A stretch of 47,663 nucleotides of DNA, taken from positions 1-47,663 of the forward strand of contig DKQK01000074.1 in assembly GCA_002471665.1 (NCBI GenBank). Reading direction: 5' to 3'. How positions within the stretch are numbered: the stretch's first letter is position 1; each line of letters opens with the position of its first letter. This DNA comes from Gammaproteobacteria bacterium UBA7310 (GTDB lineage Bacteria > Pseudomonadota > Gammaproteobacteria > Pseudomonadales > Ketobacteraceae). Positions 8,384 to 17,266 of this stretch are shown piece after piece. The position numbers and the translations under genes were made by a program. The notes beneath the pieces were generated by a model that was given only the letters and a program-made list of their open reading frames with translations, searched no databases and had not been told where the DNA came from.

Positions 8384-10519
8384 TTACTGGCGCACTAATG
8401 GAAACGGCGGCAGGCTCTGCAACAGGAGCTTGCCGTAACGTTTATCAACGATTCGACGATCGAAAATAACGATGGAACCCTGATCAGATTCCGTGCGCAG
8501 CAACCGTCCCACTGCCTGCTTGAGGCGGATCGCCGCATCCGGCACTGCGATTTGCATAAAGGGGTTTCCACCCCGCTTCTGTATCCACTCCGCCAAGGTG
8601 GCATCCACCGGGTCTTCCGGCACGGAAAACGGTAACCGGGCGATTACCACACAACTGCAATAGGCTCCCGGTAAATCCACACCTTCAGCGAAACTGGCCA
8701 ATCCGAACAGCACACTGTGACTGCCCGCATCCACCCTTTGCTTATGCTGTCTCACCATTTCGGCCTTGCCCAGGCGCCCCTGTGTTAACACCGCATCCTG
8801 CACCTCGGTGCCCAATAGCTCAAACACCTCATCCATCTGACGGCGGGAACTGAACAGGACCAAAGTGCCCAGCTGCTGTTGCCAGATACGTTCGATATAT
8901 GACACCAGCTGATCGGTATGGCGTGTACCATTGGTGGGATCACAGGCCAGATCGGGCACAACAATGCGGCCACACTCCTGGTAATTGAACGGACTGGGTA
9001 CCGCCTTGAAATGACTGGTGGGGGGCACCCCGGAGCGAAACTGGAATCGCTCAAACTTGCCCAGCGCCGTCAAGGTCGCACTGGTCACCACGGCGGCAAA
9101 GGCACGGGACCACAGGTAGCGCGACAACACATCGCTGGCCAACACCGGGCAGGCCGACAATTCAACATCCAAGCCCTGGGGGCTCTGGGTAAAGTTGAGC
9201 CAACGTGCCACCGGCGCCCGCAATTCATCGTCGGCTGCCTCGTAGCGCATCCATACTGTCATCAGCGCTTCCGCGCGCGCCAATTGAGTGGACATCAGGG
9301 GCATCCAGGCTTCCGCATCCGGCCGCGTAATATCTGAACGCTTGCCCTCCATGCCCTCCTGCAACCAATCCACCACCAGCTGCAATTGCTTAACCAACTC
9401 ACGGGAAGGCGCCAGCAATTGCGCAGACTGGTCACGGAGTGCTTCAGGGACCACACCGTGTTCAAAACGATACACCAGTTTACCCTGTTCCGACTCAACC
9501 TGATCCGTTGCGTCAGCCAGCGGCGTAAGCGTTGACAGCAGCAGGGTGAGGCCCTCCGCCATGGCTGCATTGATGTCCCGCACACTGCCAACCACACCGG
9601 CAGCCATGCCCTGCGCATCCGAACTGTCCACCAGCGAATCCAGCATTTTGATCAGATCCTGCAGCCAACTCAGCGTACTGCGTACCTGAGACGAACAGGA
9701 GAAATGATTGAGCGCCTTATCAGGCAGGTGATGCCCCTCATCAAAGACATACACCGTGTCTTCGGGGGCAGGCAGCACCACACCGCCCCCCATGGCCAGA
9801 TCCGCCAACACCAGATCGTGGTTGGCAACAATCAGGTCCGCACGATAGATATCATTGCGGGCCAGATAAAAAGGGCAGTCTTCATAGAATCCACAACTGC
9901 GCCCGGTACAGCCCCGATGATCATTGGTCACCCGCCGCCAGGTGAGGTCGTCTACCGAATCACTCCAACTATCGCGGTCACCATCCCAGGCCCGGGATTC
10001 CACTGCCTGATCCATCGCCCGGTAAAGTTCGGCTTCGTGCTTGTCCACGGCATATTGCTGAAAATCTTCCCACAGCGCCAGGTTAGTGCCCGCTTCCTGG
10101 CCCGGGGTCATCAGTCGATCCAGTTTGCTGAGGCACAGATAACGCCCCCGCCCTTTCGCCAATGCATAACTGAAACTGAATCCACTGTTACGCAGCACTT
10201 CCGGAATGTCCTTATTCACTACTTGGTCCTGCAGTGCGACGGTCGCCGTGGCCAGTACCACCTTCTTGCCCATCGCCTTGGCCACCGGCATCACCCCCAG
10301 CAAGTAAGCCAGGGTTTTACCGGTACCGGTACCGGCTTCAATGACCACCACGTGCTGATCACCGGTACGTTTACCGTCATTATCCTGAACCACACCGGCG
10401 ATGCCCCGGGCAATTTCGGCGATCATTAACCGCTGCCCATAGCGGGGTGTGAGCCCCTTCTTGTCCAGAAAGGTTCGGTAGGCCAGCTGGATCTGCTGTT
10501 TGAGTTCGTCTGATAGCAT
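8384..10519 (-). CDS. dinG: ATP-dependent DNA helicase DinG
   Basis: About 711 aa, close to E. coli DinG (716). It is an XPD-like superfamily 2 helicase with a 5'-3' direction in known members and acts in repair and R-loop removal. Motif I is EAGTGTGKT (about residues 61-69). The iron-sulphur cysteines are the one after GRGRYL and those in GCTGRSCGFYEDC. The Walker B box is VFDEGHHLPD, and motif VI is the C-terminal AVGRLLRTESDQG. I prefer the ATG at 10519, which aligns with E. coli DinG; an in-frame GTG at 10531 would add four residues. Neither has a strong Shine-Dalgarno. I see no LexA box in front of it. Confidence 0.94.
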   Translation of the reverse strand: MLSDELKQQIQLAYRTFLDKKGLTPRYGQRLMIAEIARGIAGVVQDNDGKRTGDQHVVVIEAGTGTGKTLAYLLGVMPVAKAMGKKVVLATATVALQDQVVNKDIPEVLRNSGFSFSYALAKGRGRYLCLSKLDRLMTPGQEAGTNLALWEDFQQYAVDKHEAELYRAMDQAVESRAWDGDRDSWSDSVDDLTWRRVTNDHRGCTGRSCGFYEDCPFYLARNDIYRADLIVANHDLVLADLAMGGGVVLPAPEDTVYVFDEGHHLPDKALNHFSCSSQVRSTLSWLQDLIKMLDSLVDSSDAQGMAAGVVGSVRDINAAMAEGLTLLLSTLTPLADATDQVESEQGKLVYRFEHGVVPEALRDQSAQLLAPSRELVKQLQLVVDWLQEGMEGKRSDITRPDAEAWMPLMSTQLARAEALMTVWMRYEAADDELRAPVARWLNFTQSPQGLDVELSACPVLASDVLSRYLWSRAFAAVVTSATLTALGKFERFQFRSGVPPTSHFKAVPSPFNYQECGRIVVPDLACDPTNGTRHTDQLVSYIERIWQQQLGTLVLFSSRRQMDEVFELLGTEVQDAVLTQGRLGKAEMVRQHKQRVDAGSHSVLFGLASFAEGVDLPGAYCSCVVIARLPFSVPEDPVDATLAEWIQKRGGNPFMQIAVPDAAIRLKQAVGRLLRTESDQGSIVIFDRRIVDKRYGKLLLQSLPPFPLVRQ

Positions 10520-10610
10520 ATTTGCGGTCACGCCGATGGAATGAAAACGCCGGCTATTCTACACTACGTGGCTTTGATTACCGATCACTAAACCAAAAGG
10601 CATCCTTTAT

Positions 10611-10829
10611 ATGAAAGCCATTAAATATCTGATTCTAGGTATGTTCGCCGGTGGCGTTCTGGGGTTGGCGGCGGGCGTCAACATTGGTCGCGACAAGCCC
10701 ATTCTGAGCAATCCCTTTGAGGACAAACGGGTCAGCAGCAAAATGAAAGATACCGGCAGTGAACTGATCAGGCAGAGCGGGGAAGCCATCGAAGACGCCG
10801 GCAAGGCGATCAAAGATCAGTTCAATTGA
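10611..10829 (+). CDS. Small membrane-anchored protein, 72 aa
   Basis: It has one glycine-rich TM segment at about residues 5-25 (LGMFAGGVLGLAAG), then a charged amphipathic helix (residues 42-70, including SGEAIEDAGKAIKDQF). The layout resembles YtxH-like or ElaB-like small membrane proteins, but I cannot assign a family. AAAAGG precedes the ATG at a suitable distance. It diverges from dinG with about 90 nt between the starts. Confidence 0.75.
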   Translation: MKAIKYLILGMFAGGVLGLAAGVNIGRDKPILSNPFEDKRVSSKMKDTGSELIRQSGEAIEDAGKAIKDQFN

Positions 10830-10944
10830 CCACCATCCAGCCTGAGACAATATAGAAAAACTGTCTAATTCCTTATCGAAAAAGACGCAAGATTTTAATT
10901 GTTTTTTTCTGTTAATTTAAAAGTTTATTTATTGATATGAACTT

Positions 10945-10977
10945 GCCTATACGGTAACAGCGATGTACCGTATGGGC
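10945..10977. repeat. Inverted repeat, 12-nt arms, before the TRAP-like operon
   Basis: GCCTATACGGTA (10945-10956) and TACCGTATGGGC (10966-10977) can pair over 12 positions with one G-T mismatch, around a 9-nt loop. It lies 78 nt before the lipoprotein ATG. It may be an operator for the transporter operon or a terminator for the small gene upstream; no T-run follows directly. Confidence 0.5.
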
Positions 10978-11055
10978 GTTTCAGTCTCTTATTAAAGATC
11001 GAAAAAACCAACAAAAACGTAATAACCACAATAATAAAATGTAGGGAGCCACCAC

Positions 11056-12108
11056 ATGCATTTTAGTTTTAACGGCCGCCTGGCAAAAAAGATTGCTTTT
11101 GCGGTAGCTACATTTGGGATAGTTCTGTTAAGCGGCTGTTCATCTGTCGTGTATAAAGTAACTGGGGATACCATGACCAACATCGGAGAAGATGTAATGG
11201 TGCCCTATTTGTTGACTACCGATGACGCTAAGATTGCCTGTGCTTCCGGGGAAGCCCTGACTCCCCTGCTGATGTCTTTTTCTACGGTGACCACACCGCC
11301 GGACCAACTGGAAGTCCTGCTGGGACTGGTGGGCGGGACCTGCGCGTCACAACGTGCGATTCAGCTGGAACTGGAATACTCACGCTACTCCGGCGAAAAA
11401 CGTATCACTCAGGCACAGGATGCCCGCATCCAAGCCAAACGCTGGCACGCTATTGCCGCGGCCCGTTACTACGCCAGTTACAAGGCCTTGGTTCGGGCTC
11501 TGGGCGAACCGGGTGATGACTGCCCCCTGTTTGACAACGATTTCGAACAACTTATATGGATGATTGGATCCGTGGCCGGCCTGCAGGCAGCCCTTGCCGA
11601 TGTGCAAGCCAACATGGCGGTCGGCGTACCCTTCAACGTCGCCCCCAAAGCGGAACGTGGAATGGCTTGCCTGGACGACCAAAAACACAACCGGAAATGG
11701 TGGGGCCTGCCCAAAGCAATCCGGTCCTCATTGTGGACCATTGTTCCCGGCGTGACGCCGGAAGGTGTCGACCCCTGGGCTGAGCTGGACAAAGCGCGTC
11801 AACTGGGTATGGACGAAGGTGTACGACTGCCTTCTGCTCTGGACGCATTGGTATCCTATAACGACAGCAATATGCAGCGCGTAAGGAATATCATTCGCGA
11901 ACATGCGAACTCTGTCCAGTCAACGGCGTCTAATCGTGAGTATCGTATGCTGGACGTCATGGCCAGTGATCTGTTGTTGGAATTATCAGATCGACTGTGG
12001 ACTGAAAATACCGGCCATCGCACCCCGATCGGGGAGTATGGCTCCTTCTGGGATGACAAAAAGGAAGAAGTCAAACTGGACCAGAACCTGCTGGACGAAC
12101 TGCTTTAA
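11056..12108 (+). CDS. Lipoprotein, TRAP-associated TatT-like component
   Basis: 350 aa. The N-terminus is a lipoprotein signal with lipobox LLSGC near residues 24-28, so the mature protein is lipid-anchored. The rest is helical (about residues 50-210), with a later WAELDKARQLGMDEG helix that could belong to TPR-like repeats. The next genes encode a solute-binding protein and a fused TRAP permease. In that context it is probably the T component (TatT type), which in Treponema is a TPR-like lipoprotein that binds the P component. The assignment rests more on context than on sequence. AGGGAG precedes the ATG. Confidence 0.6.
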   Translation: MHFSFNGRLAKKIAFAVATFGIVLLSGCSSVVYKVTGDTMTNIGEDVMVPYLLTTDDAKIACASGEALTPLLMSFSTVTTPPDQLEVLLGLVGGTCASQRAIQLELEYSRYSGEKRITQAQDARIQAKRWHAIAAARYYASYKALVRALGEPGDDCPLFDNDFEQLIWMIGSVAGLQAALADVQANMAVGVPFNVAPKAERGMACLDDQKHNRKWWGLPKAIRSSLWTIVPGVTPEGVDPWAELDKARQLGMDEGVRLPSALDALVSYNDSNMQRVRNIIREHANSVQSTASNREYRMLDVMASDLLLELSDRLWTENTGHRTPIGEYGSFWDDKKEEVKLDQNLLDELL

Positions 12109-12126
12109 TCCAGCGTATTACGACTG

Positions 12127-12150
12127 CCTGAAGCCGTTAACGGCTTCAGG
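12127..12150. repeat. Perfect 24-bp palindrome between the lipoprotein and binding-protein genes
   Basis: CCTGAAGCCGTT is followed at once by its exact reverse complement. As RNA it forms a 10-bp stem with a UUAA loop, 18 nt after the lipoprotein stop and about 40 nt before the next ATG. No T-run follows. It is likely an mRNA processing or stability hairpin, or a partial terminator, setting different levels of the two proteins. Confidence 0.65.
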
Positions 12151-12189
12151 ATTACACAACTATTACAACCATAACTTCCGGATGAGGCT

Positions 12190-13209
12190 ATGAACACATT
12201 GCTAAAATCTATTTTAACCCCAATCGCTGCCGGCGCTGTAGCGCTGAGCACTTCTGCGTTCGCCGCTGACCTTCCTAAACGCACATTGTGTGTGTGGGAT
12301 ATTGTTGGTAAGTCCGGCCCCGTTGCCAGCCAGATGGAAGATTACCGTCTGAATGCCCTTAAGTGGGGTGTGGATCTGGATCTGAAAGTTTATACCGATG
12401 AAAAAATTGCGGCCGAAGATTTGAAATCCGGTGCCTGTGACGCCGCAGGTATTACCGGCTTACGCGCCCGTGAATTCAATAGCTTCACCGGCACCCTGGA
12501 TTCCATCGGTGCCATACCCGATGAATCCCATATGCGCGTGGTACTGCAGTATCTGGCAGATCCCAAATTAGCCAAGCTGATGGTGTCCGGTGATTATGAA
12601 ATCGCAGGCATTTTGCCCGGCGGTGCGGCTTACCTGTTCACCAACGACCGCAGCATCGACACCGTGGGCGAGTTGGCCGGCAAAAAATTTGCCGCCATGG
12701 ATTTCGACAAGGCCCAGGCCATTATGATTGAGTCTGTCGGCGCGTCTCCCGTATCCGTCTCCCTGACCAACTTCGGCTCCATGTTCAACAACGGCAGCGT
12801 CGACATCATTGGTGCTCCTGCGGTTGCCTATGATGCACTGGAACTCTACAAAGGCCTCGGTGACGACGGCGCTATCGTCAATTTCTCCATCATCCAGCTT
12901 ACGGCTCAAATAGTCGCACGGCATGACCGCTTCCCCGAAGGCTTCGGTCAGAGCTCGCGAAACTATGCCTGGAGCCAGTATGGCAAAGCCATGGAAGTGG
13001 TGAATGCGGCGGAAAAGAGCATTAAGCCCAGTTACTGGCTGGACCTGCCGGAAAAAGACAAGGAAGGCTACATGGAAATGTTCCGTCAATCCCGCCTGAA
13101 GTTAAGAGATCAGGGTCTATATGATGGAAAAATGCTCTCTTTCCTGAGCAAAGTGCGCTGCCAGAAAGATCCCGCCCTGGCTGAATGCACCGCCAAAGAC
13201 CGCGAGTAA
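12190..13209 (+). CDS. AdeT1/2-like putative solute-binding protein (TRAP P component)
   Basis: 339 aa. It has a clear Sec signal peptide (residues 1-25, ending TSAFA before ADLPK). The mature protein shows the periplasmic binding-protein pattern of the PF19582 group: RTLCVWDIVGKSGPV at the start, then VYTDEKIAAEDLKSGACDAAG and INGAPAVAYDAL-type segments. In Acinetobacter, AdeT proteins of this group were first described as efflux-related. Here the gene sits between a lipoprotein and a TRAP permease, which argues for uptake. GATGAGG precedes the ATG and a strong terminator follows the stop. The ligand is unknown. Confidence 0.8.
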   Translation: MNTLLKSILTPIAAGAVALSTSAFAADLPKRTLCVWDIVGKSGPVASQMEDYRLNALKWGVDLDLKVYTDEKIAAEDLKSGACDAAGITGLRAREFNSFTGTLDSIGAIPDESHMRVVLQYLADPKLAKLMVSGDYEIAGILPGGAAYLFTNDRSIDTVGELAGKKFAAMDFDKAQAIMIESVGASPVSVSLTNFGSMFNNGSVDIIGAPAVAYDALELYKGLGDDGAIVNFSIIQLTAQIVARHDRFPEGFGQSSRNYAWSQYGKAMEVVNAAEKSIKPSYWLDLPEKDKEGYMEMFRQSRLKLRDQGLYDGKMLSFLSKVRCQKDPALAECTAKDRE

Positions 13210-13223
13210 GCACAGCGGTAAAC

Positions 13224-13264
13224 AAAAAAAGCAGGCTTGGCTATACAGTCAGCCTGCTTTTTTT
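13224..13264. terminator. Intrinsic terminator after the binding-protein gene
   Basis: GCAGGCT (13231-13237) and AGCCTGC (13251-13257) form a stem flanked by an A-run before and seven Ts after. It lies 15 nt after the stop, so the permease gene downstream probably needs read-through or its own promoter. Confidence 0.9.
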
Positions 13265-13532
13265 ACGCCCATAGACTCATCCACTTACAATACAAAACGA
13301 TTTAGTGTAAAAGTTTCGAAAAACATTCTGTGATGTATGGCACACAGTGGCTGACACTCTTATAATTTGGTGCTTTATTTTTTGGACGTCCTTACGTAGT
13401 GCTTGTGGTGTTGCCTTTTTTACTTGAGGGATATGACTGACTTACTTTGTGCCCTGAAACATTTGCCTGGGCCAACAGTCTAGTAGGCAGCACGAACAAA
13501 AATTACAACTAGTGATTAATCACAAAAATTAG
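13265..13532. other. Leader region before the TRAP permease with a palindrome
   Basis: This stretch holds a TATAAT hexamer at 13361-13366 without a convincing -35 match, and a perfect 12-bp palindrome GTGATTAATCAC at 13512-13523, just 9 nt before the first possible start codon. The palindrome could be an operator or block initiation as an RNA hairpin. I see no gene. Confidence 0.4.
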
Positions 13533-15638
13533 ATGTGGTGGGAAATGAACATAAACTTTCTGGGACGCTCTCTGCGCGAGTGGCTGTCCTCATTACCGGT
13601 TATCATTATTCTTCTGGGGGTACTGTTTCTCAGTATCGGGGAGAATCTAAATGCTCAGCTCAATAAGCTGGGCAACCATATCTGGCCCGACTATCATATC
13701 CTTCGGCTCGATGTCCCTGTTCCCACCTGTGATCCCAATGTCGATATCGAGTCTGAAGTCCAGAAGGTTGTCAGGCAGAAGCAGAAAGAAGCCGAAAGTG
13801 ACCCCTTCGGTGGTATGTTCGGTGCTGAAGATATCAACCGGGATGCTATTCGTGAATCCCTGGGCAAGCGAGTCGAGCTGTGCCGAATGAAGCACGAAGC
13901 TGCGCAAAAAACCCTGGCCCAGAAAACAGACAACCTGGACCGCTTTGTTGCCGTTGACATGACGCTGTCCGCCCTTTCCCAGTTCCGTCGTGACAACACT
14001 CAGGTATTTCTGGCCATCGTGTTCTTTGTCTGTGCTATTACCGCCGCACTGACCCATCACCATATCGGCCTGCGCCCAATGCAGACGGTTCTGGAATACC
14101 GTTTTGGTATTACCGCGCAATTATTCGCAAACCTGTCACTGACCTATTCCGCCTACAGTTACCTGACCAATGGTTGGGCATCCGGTACCCTGATTCAGAA
14201 CGAGCATATCCGCTGGTTCTACCTGTTTGGTTTTGGTGCACTGTCGCTGGTGGCGCTGGTGCAATTGTTCAACATCCCCAAAACCGCCAAACCCGGCGGC
14301 AGTATCGGCAAAGCCCTGTTAGCCGTGCCTCTTTATGCCTATATGGCCATCAGCTCGGCCCGCTTCTTTATCCTGGAAACTGAAAACCCCCAAGGCATGG
14401 TTCTGTTCGTTGACAAAATCATGGATCAGTCATCCCTGTTCCTGAATATAGGCCTGTATATCTGGGTGGGTATGCTGCTGAAGCAAACCTATCTGGGTGA
14501 ATATGTCTTCCGCGTGTTCAAGCCCTGGAAACTGCCGCCGGAGCTGCTGGCGTTTGTTGCCGTGGTGATTATGGCTGTCCCCACCGCCTACACCGGCGCT
14601 TCCGGGATCATCATTATTGCCATGGGGGCCGTGGTTTACGCTGAACTGCGCCGGGTGGGTGCCCGCCGCAACCTGGCACTGGCGGCCACAGCCATGAGTG
14701 GCAGCCTGGGTGTGGTATTGCGCCCCTGCCTGTTGGTACTGCTGATCGCCATGCTGAACAAGGAAGTCACCACCGACATGATGTATGGCTGGGGTGTGAA
14801 AGTGTTCCTGCTCACCTCGTTCCTGTTCTTCGCGGTATCACTGATCGCCAAACAGGGCCCTATGAAAATTGCACCGGTTTCCGAAGCACTGGCGCCCAGC
14901 TTACAAGCCTTCCGCCCCCTCATTCCTTACGTGCTGATTTTTGTGGTCACGGCTGCGGCTTACGCTTTCCTGTTGGATGCCCACCTGGATGAACACACCG
15001 CGCCGGTGGTGTTGCCCATGATCATTCTGCTGCTGTTGGTCTACGAATACACCATCAAGCACGCAGAGCGAGAACAGCATGAAACCTATGAGGGCGAAGT
15101 GCGTGCCAGCAGCCTGGAAGGCTCCATTCGCCGCGCCACCACCGACACCACGGTGCACATCGGCGCCCTGCTCTCCATTATGGCCTTGAGCCTGACCGTG
15201 GGCGGCGTGATCGAGGATTCCGGCATCTTTGAGGAAGTGGCGGCACAGAGTGATTTCTTCGGCAGCACCTGGACGGCCATGCTGGCGCTGGTGGTGGTAT
15301 TGGTGATCATCGGCATGATCATGGATCCATTCGGCGCCATTGTGCTGGTATCGGGTACCGTTGCTCAGGCCGCGTACAGTCAGGGTATCGATCCGCTGCA
15401 TTTCTGGATGATCACCCTGGTGGCGTTTGAACTGGGTTACCTAAGCCCGCCGGTGGCGGTTAACCACCTGCTGACCCGGCAGGTGGTCGGCGAGGAAGAA
15501 ATCGCAAAAGCCAAAGAGGAAACCAAAGGCAAAAGCTTCTGGATACGCCATGAACGCTACGTCCTCCCCATTACGGTCATGGCCATCGCACTGGTGCTGG
15601 TGGCATTCGGCCCTCTGGTCTATCAGCAGTATTTCTGA
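13533..15638 (+). CDS. TRAP transporter large permease, fused Q and M domains (DctQM type)
   Basis: 701 aa inner-membrane protein. One TM helix near residues 20-38 is followed by about 120 mostly polar residues, partly coiled coil, that probably lie outside the cytoplasm. Four helices (about 155-290) fit the small Q domain. The rest is the M domain, with long helical hairpins and glycine-rich segments (TAYTGASGIIIIAMG, then MDPFGAIVLVSGT and LGYLSPPVAVNHLL). It should import an organic acid-like solute using the sodium or proton gradient together with the binding protein upstream. The start is ambiguous: ATG at 13533 or 13545, both with poor Shine-Dalgarno sites. The long polar insert is unusual. 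Confidence 0.85.
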   Translation: MWWEMNINFLGRSLREWLSSLPVIIILLGVLFLSIGENLNAQLNKLGNHIWPDYHILRLDVPVPTCDPNVDIESEVQKVVRQKQKEAESDPFGGMFGAEDINRDAIRESLGKRVELCRMKHEAAQKTLAQKTDNLDRFVAVDMTLSALSQFRRDNTQVFLAIVFFVCAITAALTHHHIGLRPMQTVLEYRFGITAQLFANLSLTYSAYSYLTNGWASGTLIQNEHIRWFYLFGFGALSLVALVQLFNIPKTAKPGGSIGKALLAVPLYAYMAISSARFFILETENPQGMVLFVDKIMDQSSLFLNIGLYIWVGMLLKQTYLGEYVFRVFKPWKLPPELLAFVAVVIMAVPTAYTGASGIIIIAMGAVVYAELRRVGARRNLALAATAMSGSLGVVLRPCLLVLLIAMLNKEVTTDMMYGWGVKVFLLTSFLFFAVSLIAKQGPMKIAPVSEALAPSLQAFRPLIPYVLIFVVTAAAYAFLLDAHLDEHTAPVVLPMIILLLLVYEYTIKHAEREQHETYEGEVRASSLEGSIRRATTDTTVHIGALLSIMALSLTVGGVIEDSGIFEEVAAQSDFFGSTWTAMLALVVVLVIIGMIMDPFGAIVLVSGTVAQAAYSQGIDPLHFWMITLVAFELGYLSPPVAVNHLLTRQVVGEEEIAKAKEETKGKSFWIRHERYVLPITVMAIALVLVAFGPLVYQQYF

Positions 15639-15681
15639 TATTCACACTGGGCTCAACGTGCTGTCTGCACTGCCCTATACT

Positions 15682-15711
15682 AAGAAGGCGACCCAAAGTC
15701 GCCTTCTTTTG
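15682..15711. terminator. Intrinsic terminator after the TRAP permease
   Basis: AAGAAGGCGAC and GTCGCCTTCTT pair around a 5-nt loop and run into TTTTG. It lies about 45 nt after the permease stop. Confidence 0.85.
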
Positions 15712-15752
15712 TTTCACCAGCCCACTTTAGCCCACTATCCGGAGTGAAGTAG

Positions 15753-16616
15753 ATGACAAACCTGGTAGATGAACTGGTCAACCTGTTGGACCTGGAAACC
15801 ATTGAGCTGAACCTGTTCCGCGGGGAAAGCTGTGATGTGGGCGGACGCAGTGTGTTTGGCGGCCAGGTCATCAGTCAGTCGCTGGTTGCCGCGTACCGGA
15901 CCCTGGAGGAACAGCGCCAATGTCATTCTCTGCATGCCTATTTCTTACGCCCAGGGGACATCAACACCCCCATTATCTATGAGGTGGACCGCATCCGGGA
16001 TGGTGGCAGCTTTACCACCCGCCGTGTGGTCGCCATTCAACATGGTGAAGCGATTTTCCATATGTCTGCTTCGTTTCACATTGTAGAGCGGGGGTTCGAG
16101 CACCAGGAAGTCTCCATCCCCGATGTTCCCCCCCCTGATGACCTGGAAACCGACCATTCATTGCGCCTGAAAACCGCGGCCCGCGTTAGCGAGCGGGTGC
16201 GCCCCGTGCTGCTGCAGGAACGTCCCATCGAGATCCGCCCGGTGGATCCGGTGGACTTTCTGACGCCGGAGTCAAAGGCACCACGCAAGCAGGCCTGGTT
16301 TCGCGCATCCAGCCCATTGAATGACGATCAGAACCTGCATCAGGCGCTGTTGGCCTACGCTTCCGACTTTGGGCTATTAGGGACCGGCATGAGACCCCAT
16401 GGCCTGTCCTTTCTGGACCCGAATCTGCTGGCCGCCAGCCTGGATCACACTCTGTGGTTTCACCATCCGCTGCGCATGGATGAATGGATGCTCTATGACA
16501 TGGAAAGCCCCTGCGCCATGAATGCCCGCAGTTTCAATCGCGGCCAGATTTATCAAAACGGAAAACTGGTGGCCTCAGTATGCCAGGAAGGGCTCATGCG
16601 TCAGTTGAAATCTTGA
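15753..16616 (+). CDS. tesB: Acyl-CoA thioesterase II TesB
   Basis: 287 aa, the E. coli TesB length (286). It is a cytosolic double-hotdog thioesterase that hydrolyses medium- and long-chain acyl-CoAs to free acid and CoA. The N-terminal hotdog includes VFGGQVISQSLVAAYRT and the C-terminal one AWFRASSPLNDDQ and LLAYASDFGLLGT, which carry the catalytic Asp and Thr; a C-terminal Gln (NRGQIYQNGKLVAS) completes the set. GGAG precedes the ATG. It stands alone after a terminator and converges with cheX. Confidence 0.95.
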   Translation: MTNLVDELVNLLDLETIELNLFRGESCDVGGRSVFGGQVISQSLVAAYRTLEEQRQCHSLHAYFLRPGDINTPIIYEVDRIRDGGSFTTRRVVAIQHGEAIFHMSASFHIVERGFEHQEVSIPDVPPPDDLETDHSLRLKTAARVSERVRPVLLQERPIEIRPVDPVDFLTPESKAPRKQAWFRASSPLNDDQNLHQALLAYASDFGLLGTGMRPHGLSFLDPNLLAASLDHTLWFHHPLRMDEWMLYDMESPCAMNARSFNRGQIYQNGKLVASVCQEGLMRQLKS

Positions 16617-16639
16617 TGCATACACTGTAGTGGCGAGCA

Positions 16640-17125
16640 CTACTGGTGGAGACTGGCCTCGAAGCAAACCTCAACAAAAAACGCTCCACACTCCAGCGAA
16701 AAGGGCACCACGATTCGCGGGCCGTTGGCCTTGTGCGTGATCTTGTGGTCAACCCCGGTCACCACCATGGGCGTCGACATACCGATTGAATACCCCTTCT
16801 GACTCAGAAGATTTTTAGCGCCGCCGGTTACCATATTGGTAAGTTCCCCAACCATATCGATGACCGTATCATCGATTTCTGTGACCGGCTCACCCAGCAT
16901 ACGTGCCGTGATTTCAAGAATCACTGCGCGCTCAAACGTGACCGCCAGAGAGGCTTTGTAGTTATCCCCAATCAAACCAATAATCCCGGTGATTTCTCCA
17001 CAGGCAATATCTTTCTCTTTCAACATCACCTTACCGGGGCTCGGTTCCAGCATCGCCATGGTAGTCAGTACATTGGCCATGGATTCCAGAAAGGGGTTTA
17101 CAATCTCGACATTGATTATCTTCAT
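16640..17125 (-). CDS. CheX-type CheC/CheX-family phosphatase
   Basis: 161 aa. CheX proteins remove phosphate from CheY-type response regulators. The catalytic E-x-x-N motif is seen in VGELTNMVTGGAKN (about residues 92-105), and ITGIIGLIGDNYKASLAV is the usual strand pair. CheX has one such motif, against two in CheC, and the length fits CheX. AGGAG precedes the ATG. No chemotaxis operon is nearby, so its partner may be a stand-alone regulator; the membrane-tethered REC protein at 41.6 kb is one possibility. Confidence 0.9.
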   Translation of the reverse strand: MKIINVEIVNPFLESMANVLTTMAMLEPSPGKVMLKEKDIACGEITGIIGLIGDNYKASLAVTFERAVILEITARMLGEPVTEIDDTVIDMVGELTNMVTGGAKNLLSQKGYSIGMSTPMVVTGVDHKITHKANGPRIVVPFSLECGAFFVEVCFEASLHQ

Positions 17126-17266
17126 TGGGCACTCCTGTGAAGTTACAGTATAGGCAGCCCCTCCCTGATTACCTAAAGTGCATCCGCCCCCCTGTTATCA
17201 GGCGCACAAAAACAACGGTTTAAAGCAGCAAAACCGCAACAATAATAAGGTCATTGAACGTGTAAA

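Noticed and set aside
10316..10340. Short tandem GGTACC-like repeat
   Set aside because: It encodes the GTGTG of the DinG Walker A motif, so it is coding constraint.
17140..17160. CTG...CAG pair near the cheX start as a LexA box
   Set aside because: The spacing between CTG and CAG is 8, not 10.
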